From positions 721,001-785,000 of the forward strand of contig NC_088299.1 in assembly GCF_032854445.1 (NCBI RefSeq): a stretch of 64,000 bases of DNA, in the 5' to 3' direction. How positions within the stretch are numbered: position 1 is the stretch's first letter; every line of letters starts with the position of its first letter. Under the pieces are notes generated by a model. The model saw only the letters and a list, made by a program, of their open reading frames with translations. It was not told the origin of the DNA and did no database searches. Of this stretch, positions 50,101 through 61,508 are shown piece by piece. The stretch comes from Liolophura sinensis. Taxonomy: Eukaryota; Mollusca; Polyplacophora; Chitonida; Chitonidae. Made by a program: the position numbers and the translations under genes.

Positions 50101-50348
50101 ATGCAAGGCCTAATTCATTAGGGTAACTAAAATATGGCAATATGTAACAACAACAACAAACACCCATCGCACTGTCTCTTTACACCCCAAAAATTTCTTG
50201 ATCGGCGTTCCGAATCCGTCTCACCCTGCATAGCCGCAGATAAGTCCGTGCTCTGCCATCGGTCACACACTAGTATATGTCCCAGCGGGACTCTCGTATC
50301 GTTTGTCACGGCCGTTTGCGTGCTAAGCATTGCCTTCAACTCCGCCAA
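38112..50348 (-). CDS. FAAP24: Fanconi anaemia core complex-associated protein 24, 6 exons
   Basis: Coding exons on the minus strand, in order, are 50225-50348, 43658-43797, 42473-42625, 39848-39992, 39258-39289 and 38112-38177. All introns are GT-AG and phases agree, giving 219 residues against 215 in human. Collinear matches to human FAAP24 include VPLGHI near 21-26, YLSEADII, AERTAMSSQYYSALQRF, LGFVLIPVANQTEA, LLESLQCIPKLGVVKVKALL and the C-terminal ELAKVIGRAGAAH. The N-terminal two thirds are the XPF-type nuclease-like fold, inactive in this family. Residues about 160-219 are the tandem helix-hairpin-helix region that binds DNA. The protein partners FANCM, recruits the core complex to blocked forks, and acts in the nucleus. 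Introns are long and repeat-filled; the exon 4 edge is duplicated downstream. Start chosen by homology: VPLGHI lies near the N-terminus as in human. Confidence 0.93.
38470..38735 (-). mobile_element. Near full-length SINE family A (FAAP24 intron 5)
   Basis: The complement of the family A tail (tgattggtgttttacgc) starts at the left and the tRNA-like head complement (gtgagaggctgctgggtcat, gataaccttctcagcc) ends at the right. It is in the sense orientation of FAAP24, with moderate substitutions. Confidence 0.88.
39258..39289 (-). CDS. FAAP24: FAAP24 exon 5, 32-nt microexon
   Basis: The microexon lies between an attggcag acceptor and a gtaagt donor. With one base from exon 4 it encodes SIEEICNASTD. 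This fills exactly the gap in the second helix-hairpin-helix between FH (exon 4) and ELAKVIG (exon 6), matching human SIQQLSNASIGEL. Exons 4 and 6 cannot be joined in frame without it. Confidence 0.88.
39669..39866. repeat. Three 66-bp tandem copies of the FAAP24 exon 4 edge
   Basis: The block ggccttgacc...gttgacaag recurs at 39669, 39735 and 39801. It matches the 3' end of exon 4 itself, where the block begins at 39867. Relative to the exon, the copies differ by a small indel and substitutions next to ttaa. The exon's donor lies at 39846-39847, and two equivalent donor sequences (complement of actcactg) recur at about 39711 and 39777. Reading past the true donor meets TAA within nine codons, so the copies cannot extend the protein. 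Confidence 0.9.
40138..41683. repeat. 62-bp satellite-like array, 25 copies (FAAP24 intron 3)
   Basis: The unit runs from gattggtaacaagaccacac through gcctcgggttacag and aaataactcatgcc to gaatggggaa. All copies have the same length and differ at only a few sites: cacacagtg versus cacactgtg, gaatgagggag in two copies, and one ccgcac. This near identity implies recent amplification or ongoing homogenisation. The unit length (62) disrupts any reading frame. Confidence 0.97.
42765..43160. repeat. 39-bp minisatellite, about 10 copies (FAAP24 intron 2)
   Basis: The unit contains gtagggatagacattttctg and atgtgcttggtaactaca. Because 39 is divisible by three, open frames of 70 and 103 codons run through it on the plus and minus strands with 13-residue periodic peptides. 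They start and end in intron sequence and are artefacts of the periodicity. Confidence 0.95.
44100..44355 (-). mobile_element. Near full-length SINE family A (FAAP24 intron 1)
   Basis: The left end is (attt)n followed by the tail complement (tgttttacacca.aata). The body complement (gacggcagccagcatta) and the tRNA-like head complement (gagaagctcctgggtcatcg) follow. It directly precedes the 41-bp array. Confidence 0.85.
44365..44560. repeat. 41-bp tandem repeat, five copies (FAAP24 intron 1)
   Basis: Units containing gccataacatgagtgaatac and catgctggccattagctaga begin at about 44365, 44406, 44447, 44488 and 44529. The fifth is partial. The array begins at the 5' end of the adjoining minus-strand SINE. 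Confidence 0.93.
44600..44690 (-). mobile_element. Possible eroded SINE tail
   Basis: A ttatttatttatttgattgt segment followed by tttaatgcaaaactta resembles the complement of a family A tail, but the rest is unrecognisable. Confidence 0.35.
45415..48120. repeat. Large imperfect inverted repeat (FAAP24 intron 1)
   Basis: The left arm (about 45415-46245) and right arm (about 47520-48120, reverse-complemented) match through several hundred bases. Shared blocks include cttggattattttgaaaaa, cataccttggcata, aagttatag, attcaccatgttgacagtt, ctcacatcaa, ccatctgacatg and tttaacacttgacagcaataatg. The left arm carries about 290 extra bases (45640-45930). The spacer is about 1.3 kb. It may be two opposed copies of one repeat or the ends of a foldback element; no transposase was seen. 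Confidence 0.85.
48121..49435. other. FAAP24 intron 1 sequence without recognised features
   Basis: I see no exon or repeat that I can name. The open frames here (for example 49045-49296) have no recognisable similarity. Confidence 0.4.
49440..49525. repeat. Small dispersed repeat with a TA-rich core, copy 2
   Basis: This is the direct-orientation partner of 29005-29110. It shares accgtatatatgcca, tctcctacatatatat, gaagtaaagatatgaaa and gactggcactacaca. Confidence 0.65.
49720..50072 (-). mobile_element. Full-length tRNA-derived SINE family B (FAAP24 intron 1)
   Basis: Read on the minus strand, it begins ccggccccgatagcacagtt, a tRNA-like 5' end with an A box. The B-box-like gggtcgagtcac follows, then the body shared with 25845-26172, and it ends in a ctcactaactcac-type tail. 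It lies about 150 bp inside intron 1 from FAAP24 exon 1, in the same transcriptional direction. It is the most complete family B copy here. Confidence 0.9.
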
Positions 50349-52627
50349 TCTCCAACTTTGACTTCCCCCCCCCGCCCCGCGTTATTGGGGTGCATCGAAA
50401 TTTGGTAAAACGCAAAAGAACGAAAATCCCTATTTTGGAAGCGTGCTTTGCATCGGTGTTATACAACGTTATCCTGTAGGTCTATTTTATTTGTTTTAAA
50501 CATACTTCACTTGGATTACGGAACAAAAGTAAACATAATACTTATAGCATTGCACCGTTTACACATGTTGAGGCAACTAATTTACAATAACATAAAGGAA
50601 GAAAACTATATATATATTGAATTGACTTAACAGTAGCCTCAATAGAGGAGTCGTGTGTCGGCCATCACATAATTTACATTAAAATAATAAAGTGCAAACA
50701 TTTACAATTAATGCGCTGATAAGTTTAAGCATATGAAAGAGATAAGAGGAAAAAAAATATGTGTACATTAGTCACCGAACCAGGTACGCTTATACAAGTA
50801 TAGACGATATTACCTGGTATACACAGATCGTTTATAGTGTCTATAATCATTTTGCAAACACACAAGACAATCACCTCGTTAAATTTTCATACTGGCAGCA
50901 TTCTAATAACATGATACAGCTTACGTTCAAGCCTTGTTTGAGGAATATGACGAGAGGCACAGGGAATTTGATTACTTACTATTTTATGGAAAATAGTCGA
51001 CAAAGCTATGTATCTTATGACCTATACGAAGCTGCAGTAGTCTAGATCCTTCATACAACAACTCTGTAGATGTGTTGTATTGTACACATGAAGTATACGT
51101 AAACTAAAAAGATTGTCTAACTGATATTAAAGACTATTGTTACTAGATTTTCATATGGTGTCAGTTATGTATTTTATATTTGTATTAATGTAAAGAATTA
51201 TTGTATGGCTTTATGTTTATATCCATATGTGAATGAATTATACAGGTACATATGTTATTAAATTTCATATGGTCTTATTTTTAACAAAGATGTAGGAATA
51301 AGTGTGTATTACTTGTCATGCTAGATGCGTAAGATTTATTAGTTACATTGTGGAAACCAGTGCAAACTGCAGGCTTCGCCTTAACTTGAGTTTTGTCTAA
51401 CAATCAGTAGTCCTGTGGTTACCATGTCCAGTCAGACGCTGATTGGGGATTAGGTCACCATAGGGAACACAACACAAGTGTAACTTGAAGGGACACGTGG
51501 TGGTTGGCAACAGTTTCTGTGTCTTTATAAGGACAGCCAGCAGTGAGCACTTCACTCACAAACTGGACTGTTGAATAAAGTAGAACTAACGGTCAACACG
51601 GTGCTTTCCCTTCAGATTATTATACAGAACACAACAGATGTACTGGAAGTTAGGCCGGTCATTATTCGAATTGCATCCTGGTGAATTTTTTCCAGTGTAA
51701 AGAAATTTCGCGGTATACATGTATATAGACTTAACATCGAATGTCTCCTGAGTTCATTGTAAAGGTTACCATAAACATACTGATCTCTATCATTTCTATT
51801 CCACTAGTGCAATATTCACCCACCATTTTCTCTTTAACTGGCCTTGTTCGATTTACCATTGAACAGAGGTAGAAAGAAATGTTTGATTTTTAACAGTAGA
51901 TATGTCTTAATTGAGACAAGGCCCGGGGAAGGGAGGGATGGGTATTATTACTTGAGGATTAGGAATGCCTTGGCTTTAGTCTCAAATACGGCAAGATGTT
52001 TTAAGTTCCCAAATACTGATAGCAATTTTCATTTTGCTAATATGTGTATTGGGATTCGATCGTTGGATGGAAAAGCAAAGCCCTGATTAGCCTGTACATA
52101 GGCCTACATGTACTGACTTTGGTCATCTTGATCGTTGACCGCTCTGTCAGCCGTTAGAATCCCGTGATTTAGCCGGTAAATCAATATCCAGGCCTAGCCA
52201 ATTTGTGCAATATATGTAGACCGAGGTCAGATTAGGAAACAACCTCGGTATTTAATCAAAAACTGACGTCGTTCTATAATAAATTGCCGGTAAATTATGA
52301 ATAAATTAAATAAATTAATGCATTTTTGCTCAGGAGAACAAAAATGAAATTGGGTCAACGCAGTGCAGAGCTGAGAGAGAATTTGGAGAACCGCAGCACC
52401 TTGGAACGCTGCCCTTGGGGCGATGGATTGGGCGGGGATGGGGCCAGTGATTTAGAAGAAATACAATTGCTACAGATATCAGCGGCTTTTAAGATATCAG
52501 CGAATGCATCATATACTCCCCATTTTCTGGTGATCAAACAGTTGTATAGTCAAACCAACATTGAACGGAAGAATTTTAATTTTGGACGGATGCCGGTAAA
52601 TGTATCCATCTGGAAAGGTTTTGCGTT
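50349..52627. other. Upstream flank of FAAP24 and intergenic DNA
   Basis: A C-rich run (50364-50383) lies immediately upstream of the FAAP24 start and may belong to its promoter. The rest is AT-rich. The 94-codon frame at 50761-51045 and the 80-codon frame at 51844-52086 are unrecognised. Confidence 0.4.
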
Positions 52628-52730
52628 CTTACAGAGCGTCAGCAGCCTGCGGATGGTCGTCTGTTTCCCCCGGGCTGCGCCGTGTAAGTGAAATATTCTA
52701 TTTAACACCAGTAAGAACAATAAATAAACA
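52628..52730 (+). mobile_element. Truncated SINE family A
   Basis: gtcagcagcctgcggatgg, ggatggtcgtctgtttcccc and gtgtaagtgaaatattct match the family A body and tail, with an internal deletion and an altered end. The match adds a false C-terminus to the 121-codon frame at 52326-52691. Confidence 0.75.
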
Positions 52731-52853
52731 ATAACACTTCCAGTCTGTGTTAACTTGTTAACATGAAATTTGTAAAAATTTTCAGTATCTTTGTAACTAA
52801 CCTCCGCTACACTATAGTGGTACACAATACAGTTGTGGAGATATGATTGAATT

Positions 52854-53105
52854 GGGGCCTCCGTGGCTCAGTCGGTTAGCGCGCTAGCGCAGCGTAGTGA
52901 CCCAGAAGCCTCTCACCAATGCGGTCGCTGTGAGTTCAAGACCAGCTCATGCTGGCTTCCTCTCAGGCCGTACGTGGTAAGGTCTGCCAGCAACCTGCGG
53001 ATGGTCGTGGGTTTTCCCCGGGTTTCCACCCACCATAATGCTGGCCGTCGTATAAGTGAAATATTCTTGAGTACGGCGTAAAACACCAATCAAAAAAAAA
53101 AAAAA
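52854..53105 (+). mobile_element. Full-length SINE family A with target duplication
   Basis: It is intact from ggggcctccgtggctcag through the B-box-like gagttcaagacc to the tail and A run. The 13-bp target duplication atatgattgaatt is at 52841-52853 and 53106-53118. It differs from 8382-8663 at few positions, consistent with a young family. Confidence 0.95.
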
Positions 53106-53118
53106 ATATGATTGAATT

Positions 53119-56100
53119 AAGTAATGGTGAAATTAAGAAACGTTAAACTGTGAACAATATGCAGTAATGTGCAATTCCCATGCTGGTTTTATGAAACATC
53201 TAAAGACAACCCTCGAGAGACTATAAACGTTACAAAAATTCCACGCTGACAGTTTAAAATATGCACATGAAAAAATATTTTAAACATATACATGTGTAGC
53301 CTAACCAACTGGAGGAAAACATCTGAAGTAATCTTGATCATTCTCCCTAAATGCAATTTCCTGATGTGCCTCGGTTTCTTTTCTGTCTGTAAGGGTAAAA
53401 AATCATTTCTGTCCTCTAAAACCAAAACACATTTCGAACATGTAGGGTTTAGTTCATGTATCCGCATCAAAGAAAAATTGTATAACATTCCATCTGTGTG
53501 GTGATCACGGTCAGTGACTGGCATCTAAAAGTGAATATTGAGAGAGAGTATAATATATATAACAAAGAAACACCTGGCGTCCCACAGACTGATTCTGTGA
53601 AGGTAACAGATTTGACTCCAGCATTCAAACCAACCCATGCACGTCTGTTGTAACAAAGTCACAAAGAAATTATGTCATAGCCCTCGTGTAACCGAGCTAT
53701 TTTGCCGATATTTCGTGTGTGTGTGTTTTGTTCTTTTGTGTTTTTTTGTGTTGTATAGTTTAAACTCATTCATATATGTACCCTTAAAATGCCATGTCCC
53801 TCCATATATCGATAAAATAATTCTCCTGTTTCACTTTGTAATAGTTACTTTTCACATCTCATCGTTTCAGTACCAACTATATAAACCAAGCGGCTTTTCC
53901 AAGTGCGTATGGCACATCCGGGTGTTAAATAAGGTCACGTGTCCCTTCGTGTACAGGTGTACATACATATGCTACAATATTGTAACCTAAAATATTTACA
54001 CATATGAGAACCTTTATGACATTTCAAATTTTAATTGCATGCATGGACCTGAGCGTAGTGTCTATTCGAAAACTTAGAAAAACACACTAACAAAAATAGA
54101 ATTGAGCTGAACAGTTGACTTAGATTTTCTGCAATTTTGTGGTATAGTCATATATTGCCATATGCTTTTCGCATTCATTCCCCGTATGACCGTTTTGCAC
54201 ATAGACCAATGTCAACTGATGCCCTCTCAATACCGCTACCTGGCTGAGTAAAGTGTTTCTTGTCCACTGTCTCATTGGTTTATTTTGTTAGAAAGTGGCT
54301 AAATCACCCATGGAAAGCACTTTCGATTCCTGTAGGTGTCGGATAAACTCAGGGGGCATGGTAAATGACTTACATTAATCTCCAGCTGGCACGACTATGT
54401 GTACATTGCCTTCATGTGAAAAAAAATCATCCTTGAGCTCGGTCATGAATTGCCGTTGTCATCATCGTTGCTGTCTATCTGTAAAACTGAGGGCGGAAGC
54501 TACTCGCGTACATATAGTTGCCCATATGTACACTGTAAAAACTGATCTGTTGAATTTAACAAAATATTATGTTATAGATTGCGTTACTGCAACAGAATAT
54601 TATGTTGCTGACAACGCCAATCACCGCAACGCCAACAAAATAGGTCTGTTGAAATAACAGAATAGATGTGACATGTATAGGCCCATAAATATTAATTCGA
54701 AGGAGTAGCAGAATTTATTCTGTCATCACTCAGAAAACACAGTATTCTCTCGGATTAGATTTTTTAGTGTATGTGGGAAACTCGTCCAATATCGATTTTT
54801 GAATCGATTGATTCGAGCAGTCGATATCCTTGTTGGAGTATAACTATCGTAGGCATGTACATGTAATAACGTTATACTACACATGCAAGACAAAGATAAA
54901 CGTGGTTCCGATACATATCTCTTATGAAAGCCATTAATCAGGAATGTGCTCGGAGCGCGTGGTAATGTATACTACCTCCTGTTTTACTATCACTGGACAT
55001 CTATATCAGAGCGACGTCAAAGTTCTGCTTGTAATGCGCCAGTTGTTATTTACAAGTTGTAACCCTGATTTCGGCTGAAAGTTTGTGACGGCTCATGTTT
55101 CAAAACTCTCAGTGTATTATACCTTAATCACCGTCTAATGTAAGAAAGACAAAAGTCATGTGGCTTCCCTTCAGCAAGGTTATGGTGACACGAACTAATT
55201 GGTCTGGCCTCAGTGGACCTCGCCTGACCTCATGTATAAGTTTGTGTCTGGCATCTATTCTGATCTCACCGAGCGTTACGTTGGGACAGGTGTGTCACTG
55301 TCCATCATATAGGAGTTTCACTACAAGGCTCAACTTCCAGAATCACATGTTAGGATGATTTTGTCGCCCGCCATGCGATCGAGCAAAAGAACTACTTAAC
55401 AAATTCCCTAAAATTTCCAGAAAGACATGCATGAGAAAGTCTGTCAAACATGGTGGAAAGCGTTGGACATGGTTAGAATTCCATATTTTCCAGTCCATAC
55501 ATTTGAAACTATTTTAAAATATTTGATTAATGTTTCACGCAATACCCATACGTATTTCCCTAGTTACGCGGCTGTCAGGAAACCGGAAATTGCTCTGAGG
55601 AAATTAAATTACTCTGGTAAATGCCAGGTAAAGGCATAACTGTGGTCACTTGAGGTGAATTCAAACAACAAAGTCAAGGGCTTATTACCCTTTGGGAGGT
55701 GACGTAACTGTAGGCTATCTCACGACGCTGAGTCGATCACGCCGACGAATACCTTAGAATCGCATTATGCAGGCTTTAAAATGTGAAGACGACGAATACT
55801 TTGGCGCAGGTTATGTGGATTAGAGTGAAGAAAATAGCGAATACCTCATTTGACAAGGGTATGTGGGCTTTTAGGGCGACTTTAGAATGAAGAATACGAT
55901 GGGATGTGGTATATTAGGGATATTATCTAACTGCGTATAACCCGGGGCGTATAACCCGGGACCTATAACCCGGGGCGTATAAACCTGGGCTATAGTTACA
56001 AAAACATGGCACAGTTTTAATATCATATCTTTTAAGGTTATTAATAATAATCGATTTGACGCAGTAAAAACTGTACAGGTAAATATGGGGCTCAGACCTC

Positions 56101-56365
56101 GTCGGAAGCTGTTAACGTTTGATTACAGGGAACTAATGGGTTCGTTCAAACTATACATCACAATTGCCATGGTGAAGGTTATTTCGAATATCCGATTTAT
56201 AAAAAGTGTGATCCATCGAATTTTTATCCGCATCACTCAGTTTACTCACATTTACATGCATTTGTTCTCAGGTCAGCTGTGACGCAATAGATGTACCACC
56301 CTGGTTTCTGTACTTGTAGCCACTGTCCAGCTTCATTGTCTGAGTAAATAGCTATTATACAGGTC
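53119..56365. other. Intergenic DNA, no recognised gene
   Basis: Open frames on both strands (for example 53189-53524 minus, 111 codons, and 53637-53990 plus) have no similarity I can name. A short tandem repeat with a tataacccggggcg core lies at 55930-55990. Confidence 0.4.
55930..55990. repeat. GC-rich short tandem repeat, four copies
   Basis: The core gtataacccgggg recurs about every 16 bp (tataacccggg twice, then variants with gacctataaccc and gtataaacctggg). Confidence 0.85.
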
Positions 56366-56500
56366 CCTGTTTCACAAAGCGGCGTACGATATTTTTTGAT
56401 CGTACGTTTGTCCGGCGATATTTTATAGGTCACTTTTACTGTAACATGTCTTATATGTGCAATTATCGTACATGTACGACATCTTCGTGAAACTATGCAG
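56366..56500. mobile_element. Small foldback element
   Basis: The left end ctgtttcacaaagcggcgta and the complement of the right end (tacgacatcttcgtgaaact) form inverted termini around several gtacga/tcgtac palindromes. Its size of about 135 bp fits a MITE. Confidence 0.55.
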
Positions 56501-56734
56501 TGGTGCAAGGTTGCTACTCAGAGCCCGATTGTTTAAAACTCGTTTAAGCCAAGTCTTCAGTTTTGTACTAAGCGTAAAATAAATTACGTACCAGTATATT
56601 AAATATGAACTAAAACTGCTGCTGTAATATTTTGACTTTTGAGAACAGCGTTGGCTGCTGAGTTTGTTGAAAAATGTAAATATAAAATGTGACTTGATAC
56701 CAGTATTAGCTGGTACACTTTCAAACACGTGTGC

Positions 56735-57655
56735 CCAGGGGATCTGTCTGTACCCGTGGCTGCCACTGACGTGCTCTGTCTGTTCCTATAGCTACAACTG
56801 TGGTGCTCTGTCTGTGCCCATAGCTAATATACTCAGGGCCTCTGTCTGTACCCATAATTACTGCCAAGGTGCTCTGTCTGTACCCATAATTACTACCCAT
56901 AGCTATTCGTCAAGTTCTTTGACTTTACCCATAGTTACTACCCAAGTGATCTGTCTGTACCCACCCTCATGCACTACTCGAGATTAGGTGCTCTGTATCT
57001 AGCCTACCCTTAACTAGTATTCAGGTTCTCTGTTTGTACTTGTACTCGTAGCTACCACTTTTTTATCGTTACACGTATACAGCTACTTCTTCTCTGTCCC
57101 TATATGTAACTACCACTTTTCTATCCGTACATGAAGGTACCACTTTATTCCGACACGTAACTACGAGCTTCTGCTACTGCTACATAACTACCACTTCTCT
57201 ATTCGTGCACGTAACTAATACTACTATATCAGTACGCGTAACTACTAATGCTCTATCCGTATACATAACTACCACTTCTCTGGCGGCCCTACACGTAACT
57301 ACGACTTTTATGTCAGTTCAGGTAACTACTACTACTCTCTCCATGTATGTAACTACCACTTCTCTGGCATACACGTAACTACCACTTCTCAGTCCGTACA
57401 GGTAACCATAACTATATCCGTATACGTAACTACCACTTCTCTGGCCCTAAATGTAACTGCTACTACCCTATCCGTGTACGTAACTATCACTTCTCTGGCC
57501 CAACACGTAACTACCACTTCTCTGGCCCGACACGTAGCTGCTACTACTCTATCCTTATACGTAACTACCATTTCTCTGGCCCAACACGTAACTACCACTT
57601 CTTTGGCCCGACACGTAACTACCACTTCTCTGGCCTTACATGTAACTACCACTCA
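56735..57655. repeat. Compound minisatellite region (20-36 and 27-bp units)
   Basis: The left part (56735-56990) repeats ctctgtctgtacccatagct with variable spacing. The right part (about 57045-57655) repeats a 27-bp unit, gtaactaccacttctctggc plus ccgacac or similar. Because 27 is divisible by three, open frames cross it on both strands (89 codons plus, 87 minus) and are artefacts. Confidence 0.9.
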
Positions 57656-60224
57656 TAACACATTGATTCAGCAGCACAAGCAATTAGACCCTGGCCTGGT
57701 TTGGTCCCAGTTAAAATGCAAAAACATGCACATATGTTATTGAATTCTAGAAAATGATTCTCTGGGTAAGCACTTCCGATTTATATTTGTTCCTTACTCA
57801 GTCGTTCACGGGGAGATAAGGCGAACATTACAGTGCAAACTGCAGGTCCGTAGATCCTGTAAAAATCCTCACTTTATTCACTGATTCATCAGCAGAGAAT
57901 TATTTTTGTTCAGATTGTCCTCTTTGGACAATTCTGTGTAGGAGCGTAAGATTCTCAGATCAAATTCTGACCAGTTCTGTACATATAAACTACATGGTAA
58001 ATCCAGCAGTAAATATACAGTTATCATCTGTATTTTTCAGAATGACCGTTCATATAACTTTATATCCAGTTGGCATAGCAACATTCGTGTAGATTAGATT
58101 CCCTGGTGCCACGACCGTTATCGGGCTTGTTTTTATATTTCTGTTTATTCGCCTTTATTATTTGAAAAATAATGATTCAACAAGTTTACATATCGATAAG
58201 GCTTAATGGGCATATAAAGCACGCATTCTAGGTGCCGGTTACACGCAACAACAAGTCTGTTTACTTAATAAAAATATCTACTGATTATGATTATTCAAGT
58301 GTAACTGAATATTGTTAGACTGGGAGAAAATGAGGGCTTCGTTTCCTTATAAGATCTACATGGAACTGATTAATTATTGCGAGTCAATGAGCCCCATTAA
58401 AGCAGATTTCAGATCGCTAAATGCGTAAATCTTTCTGACCGGAAAGATGGTGGAGTGATATGCCGGCCATGTATTTGTTTGATACGATTCTGAATAGTGC
58501 ATCTGATCCCCTTGCATTCATGCAGCAGATCAAACACTGGAAATCAGGCCAAAGTTCCCTATCAATGATTAGGATACTGGTTTTGTTGTTTTCACAATTT
58601 ACGCTAACTGAAATGTGCACAAATAAGTCCGGCAGTTTAGTTTATGTTACATTAGTTTATAAACTGTTAGCGTGTAAATGTGTTCCACCGCGTGACTATG
58701 TTTTATGTTGGTTCTTCGAGTTACCTTTAGGCGCGAGTAGAAATTCTTTGTTCTTTCACACAGTTCATTGTTCAACACACGCTTTAGCACAAGATAACCC
58801 TAGAGCTTTGAATTATTACACAATGGGATAATTAATTATTCTGGCTTCCCAAAGAGATAAAATGCACTAAATGCTAGCGGGAAAGCGACTGTACTGATTT
58901 ATCATGTGATTTAATATTACTATTAAGGGCTAATTAATTCACCGCAAAATCACCAATCACGACCATACACTGACTCACTTTCAACTGTAGCTACAGGTTA
59001 GTTGTATTATTACTGCCCACAATAGATTCCCTTCAATGATTTTTATAAAAACGGAGTACAGTTCTGATGGTCTTGTTTACTATATTTCAGAAAGACGGAA
59101 ATAGATTCATGAGTGGAGATCCAGGTTTGCGTTCAATACGGTACACCTGCGTTTGAAAGGCTGTATCACTAATTATTAATATTAGATTCTCACATTTTTC
59201 TGCAAATTTAAGTCCACGATGGCTGTAAAATTGGGCAGAAATACTTATAATTTTTACACGGTATAGTGGTATACCCACCATGCATGAGATTTACAATTAG
59301 TTCACTGGTAAAATAACTAGCTGCCGTAATTGTCGGACATTTCCGACATAAAATTAAGCGAATTTTAACAAGTGTTGCACATCCGGGAAGCTAACAAGCC
59401 GATGGAGATCTGCAAATCACAATTACAAGAAATGGTTCACGAAATAATCTAGTCTTTTCCTCAAGTGCGTACTTTATATGTTTAACAAGTAGGCGCATGC
59501 TCAACGCTCATCAGCAAGTCGTGCAAGTTTAATTGGATAAAAACTGTACATATGTGATGTGTCTTTGTGAGATATTATTTTTTTGGACTGTGTCTAATGA
59601 AATCCCCGCTGATGTGTGCTACATGGTCCCTGGTTAATGCTTGGTATATATTTATTAAATGTCATGGTGTGCTGTGTTTTGGCCTTGTGTAGATCTTATT
59701 TTTTGGGGTTCACGTTGTACATGACTTACGACAGCCACTATAGAATAAAACTATTGAAAACTCATGTACAACATGAAAGGATAAACTGGGTTTTTCCTTT
59801 GAAAACATTAAGGATAAAAATGACGATAAGTCAGATGATTGGGGATGCCTAGAAAGTCAACAACCTATAAAACTGACCACCATAGTATAGGTGAAAAATT
59901 CATGAAGATGGCGTTAAGTAACAACCAAATAAATAAATAAGTCTAACCTCATGCAATGATGCCATCCTCTTGAAATCTCTTGAACAAATAATTGATTACT
60001 GAGCTGTACGATCCAATTATGGTTTCAGCTGACCTTATATAAATATTAAAAATACCAAAGAGTTATGTAAATAAATATATGTGAGGCAACTAAATATACA
60101 CTTTGTATGCTTTAATTGTATTTGCATTTGCTTCGGGCAGACTCAATGGTCCTTGAGACCGGGCAAACTTTATAGCTGCCTGAAGGCCAACACTGCACCA
60201 GTATAAACAAATCACAACATGCAG
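57656..60224. other. Intergenic DNA, no recognised gene
   Basis: AT-rich sequence. A 123-codon plus frame at 58460-58831 is the longest here; it starts with ATG but shows no recognisable domain or flanking splice pattern. An eroded SINE tail may lie at 59865-59942 (gcgttaag.aacaaccaaataaataaat). Confidence 0.4.
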
Positions 60225-60335
60225 ATCCCAGCAGATGGTCAGTGGTTTACTCTAGGCATTTCAGTTTTCCTCTAGCCATAAACCTGATCGCCGACATATA
60301 TTAAGTGAAAAATTCTTAGGCGATTCTTGGAGTTA
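60225..60335 (+). mobile_element. Possible decayed SINE family A
   Basis: cccagcagatggtcagtggt, cctctagccataaacctgatcgccg and taagtgaaaaattctt follow the order of the family A body and tail, but substitutions are heavy. Confidence 0.45.
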
Positions 60336-60464
60336 ACTAGCAATACATCAATCTGTTATAACGTACAGTTTTGGGAATTAAACGTCTGCATGTGGATTCT
60401 GGTTACGACTGGTATTCTACCCAGTGGTACCAACTGGTCAGTAGGAAGATGTATAATAAGTGTT

Positions 60465-60655
60465 ATACCAGCTCATGCTGGCTTCCTCTCCGGCCGTAGT
60501 TGGGAAGGTCTGTCAGCAACCTGCGGATGGTCGTGGGTTTCCCCTTGGCTCTGCCCGGTTTCCACCCACCATAATGCTGGCCGCCGTCGTATAAGTGAAA
60601 TATTCTTGAGTACGGCGTAAAACACCAATCAAATAAATAAATAAATAAATAAATG
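60465..60655 (+). mobile_element. 5'-truncated SINE family A
   Basis: It begins at accagctcatgctggcttcc and is otherwise close to the intact copies through gagtacggcgtaaaacacc, ending in (aaat)n. The tRNA-like head is absent. Confidence 0.92.
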
Positions 60656-61508
60656 CTATACTATGTAAAATCCAGTGAGCCAGCAGTGCACACTGTATGG
60701 TAGTTACGAAACCATAAGGTGTACTAGAAAACCGAAACAGAAAAGAGCATTAAAACAATGGCTTGTTCTAACATGTTTATTCCTATGGGTAATGCTGAGT
60801 ATGAAAGAGACAGTTGTTATCAGAGTGGGCTACAACCGTACTAATGATATTCGAGCTACATGTAGGTGAGCCCTAAATGGCTGTTGATGCTATATACATG
60901 TATATATATTGCGTGTAAAACAGCTGGGCTAAAACAGCTGGATGCGTTATATCTTTTGATTTTGTTGCTTTTTTGTTTCCGTATCCTTGACATACATTGT
61001 ATGGTTATGATTCAAAGAAATCAAATGGCAGACATATGGGGAAGTTAACACTTAATCTGAAAGAGGTCAACAAAAGAACAGTGGCATAACCAAATTTCTG
61101 TACTTGTCTGAATGAAACGATACATTTCAGGCCAAATTTGGTATGTGTGCAAAAATGAATACTTCTCCGCGGATATTATAATACAATTTTATCTATTTCA
61201 CGTATATTTAGACCGCTCGTATCATAGAAAAGCATTAGAAGTGTATAGAGGGAGAATTCTACGCTATACAAATGTGTTTGACCGATGTAGTCAGCGTTGG
61301 TACTGGTATCTAAAAATATGTGTGACCAAACAAAACGTGACACGACCAAGATCACATCGATTGATTTTAGAATGGTTACAGATTTCCTTTCATCATTCAA
61401 ACCAAATCAAGCACGTCATGTGTCATGTTACACACCCATCCAGATGTTACAACCTTGGCCCAACCTTGGCATTTTGACGAGTGTTTTTAGAGGTAAATTT
61501 GTTTTGCA

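Noticed and set aside
57389-57743. Repetitive Val/Thr-rich frames on both strands
   Set aside because: They follow the 27-bp tandem repeat on both strands, so they are periodicity artefacts.
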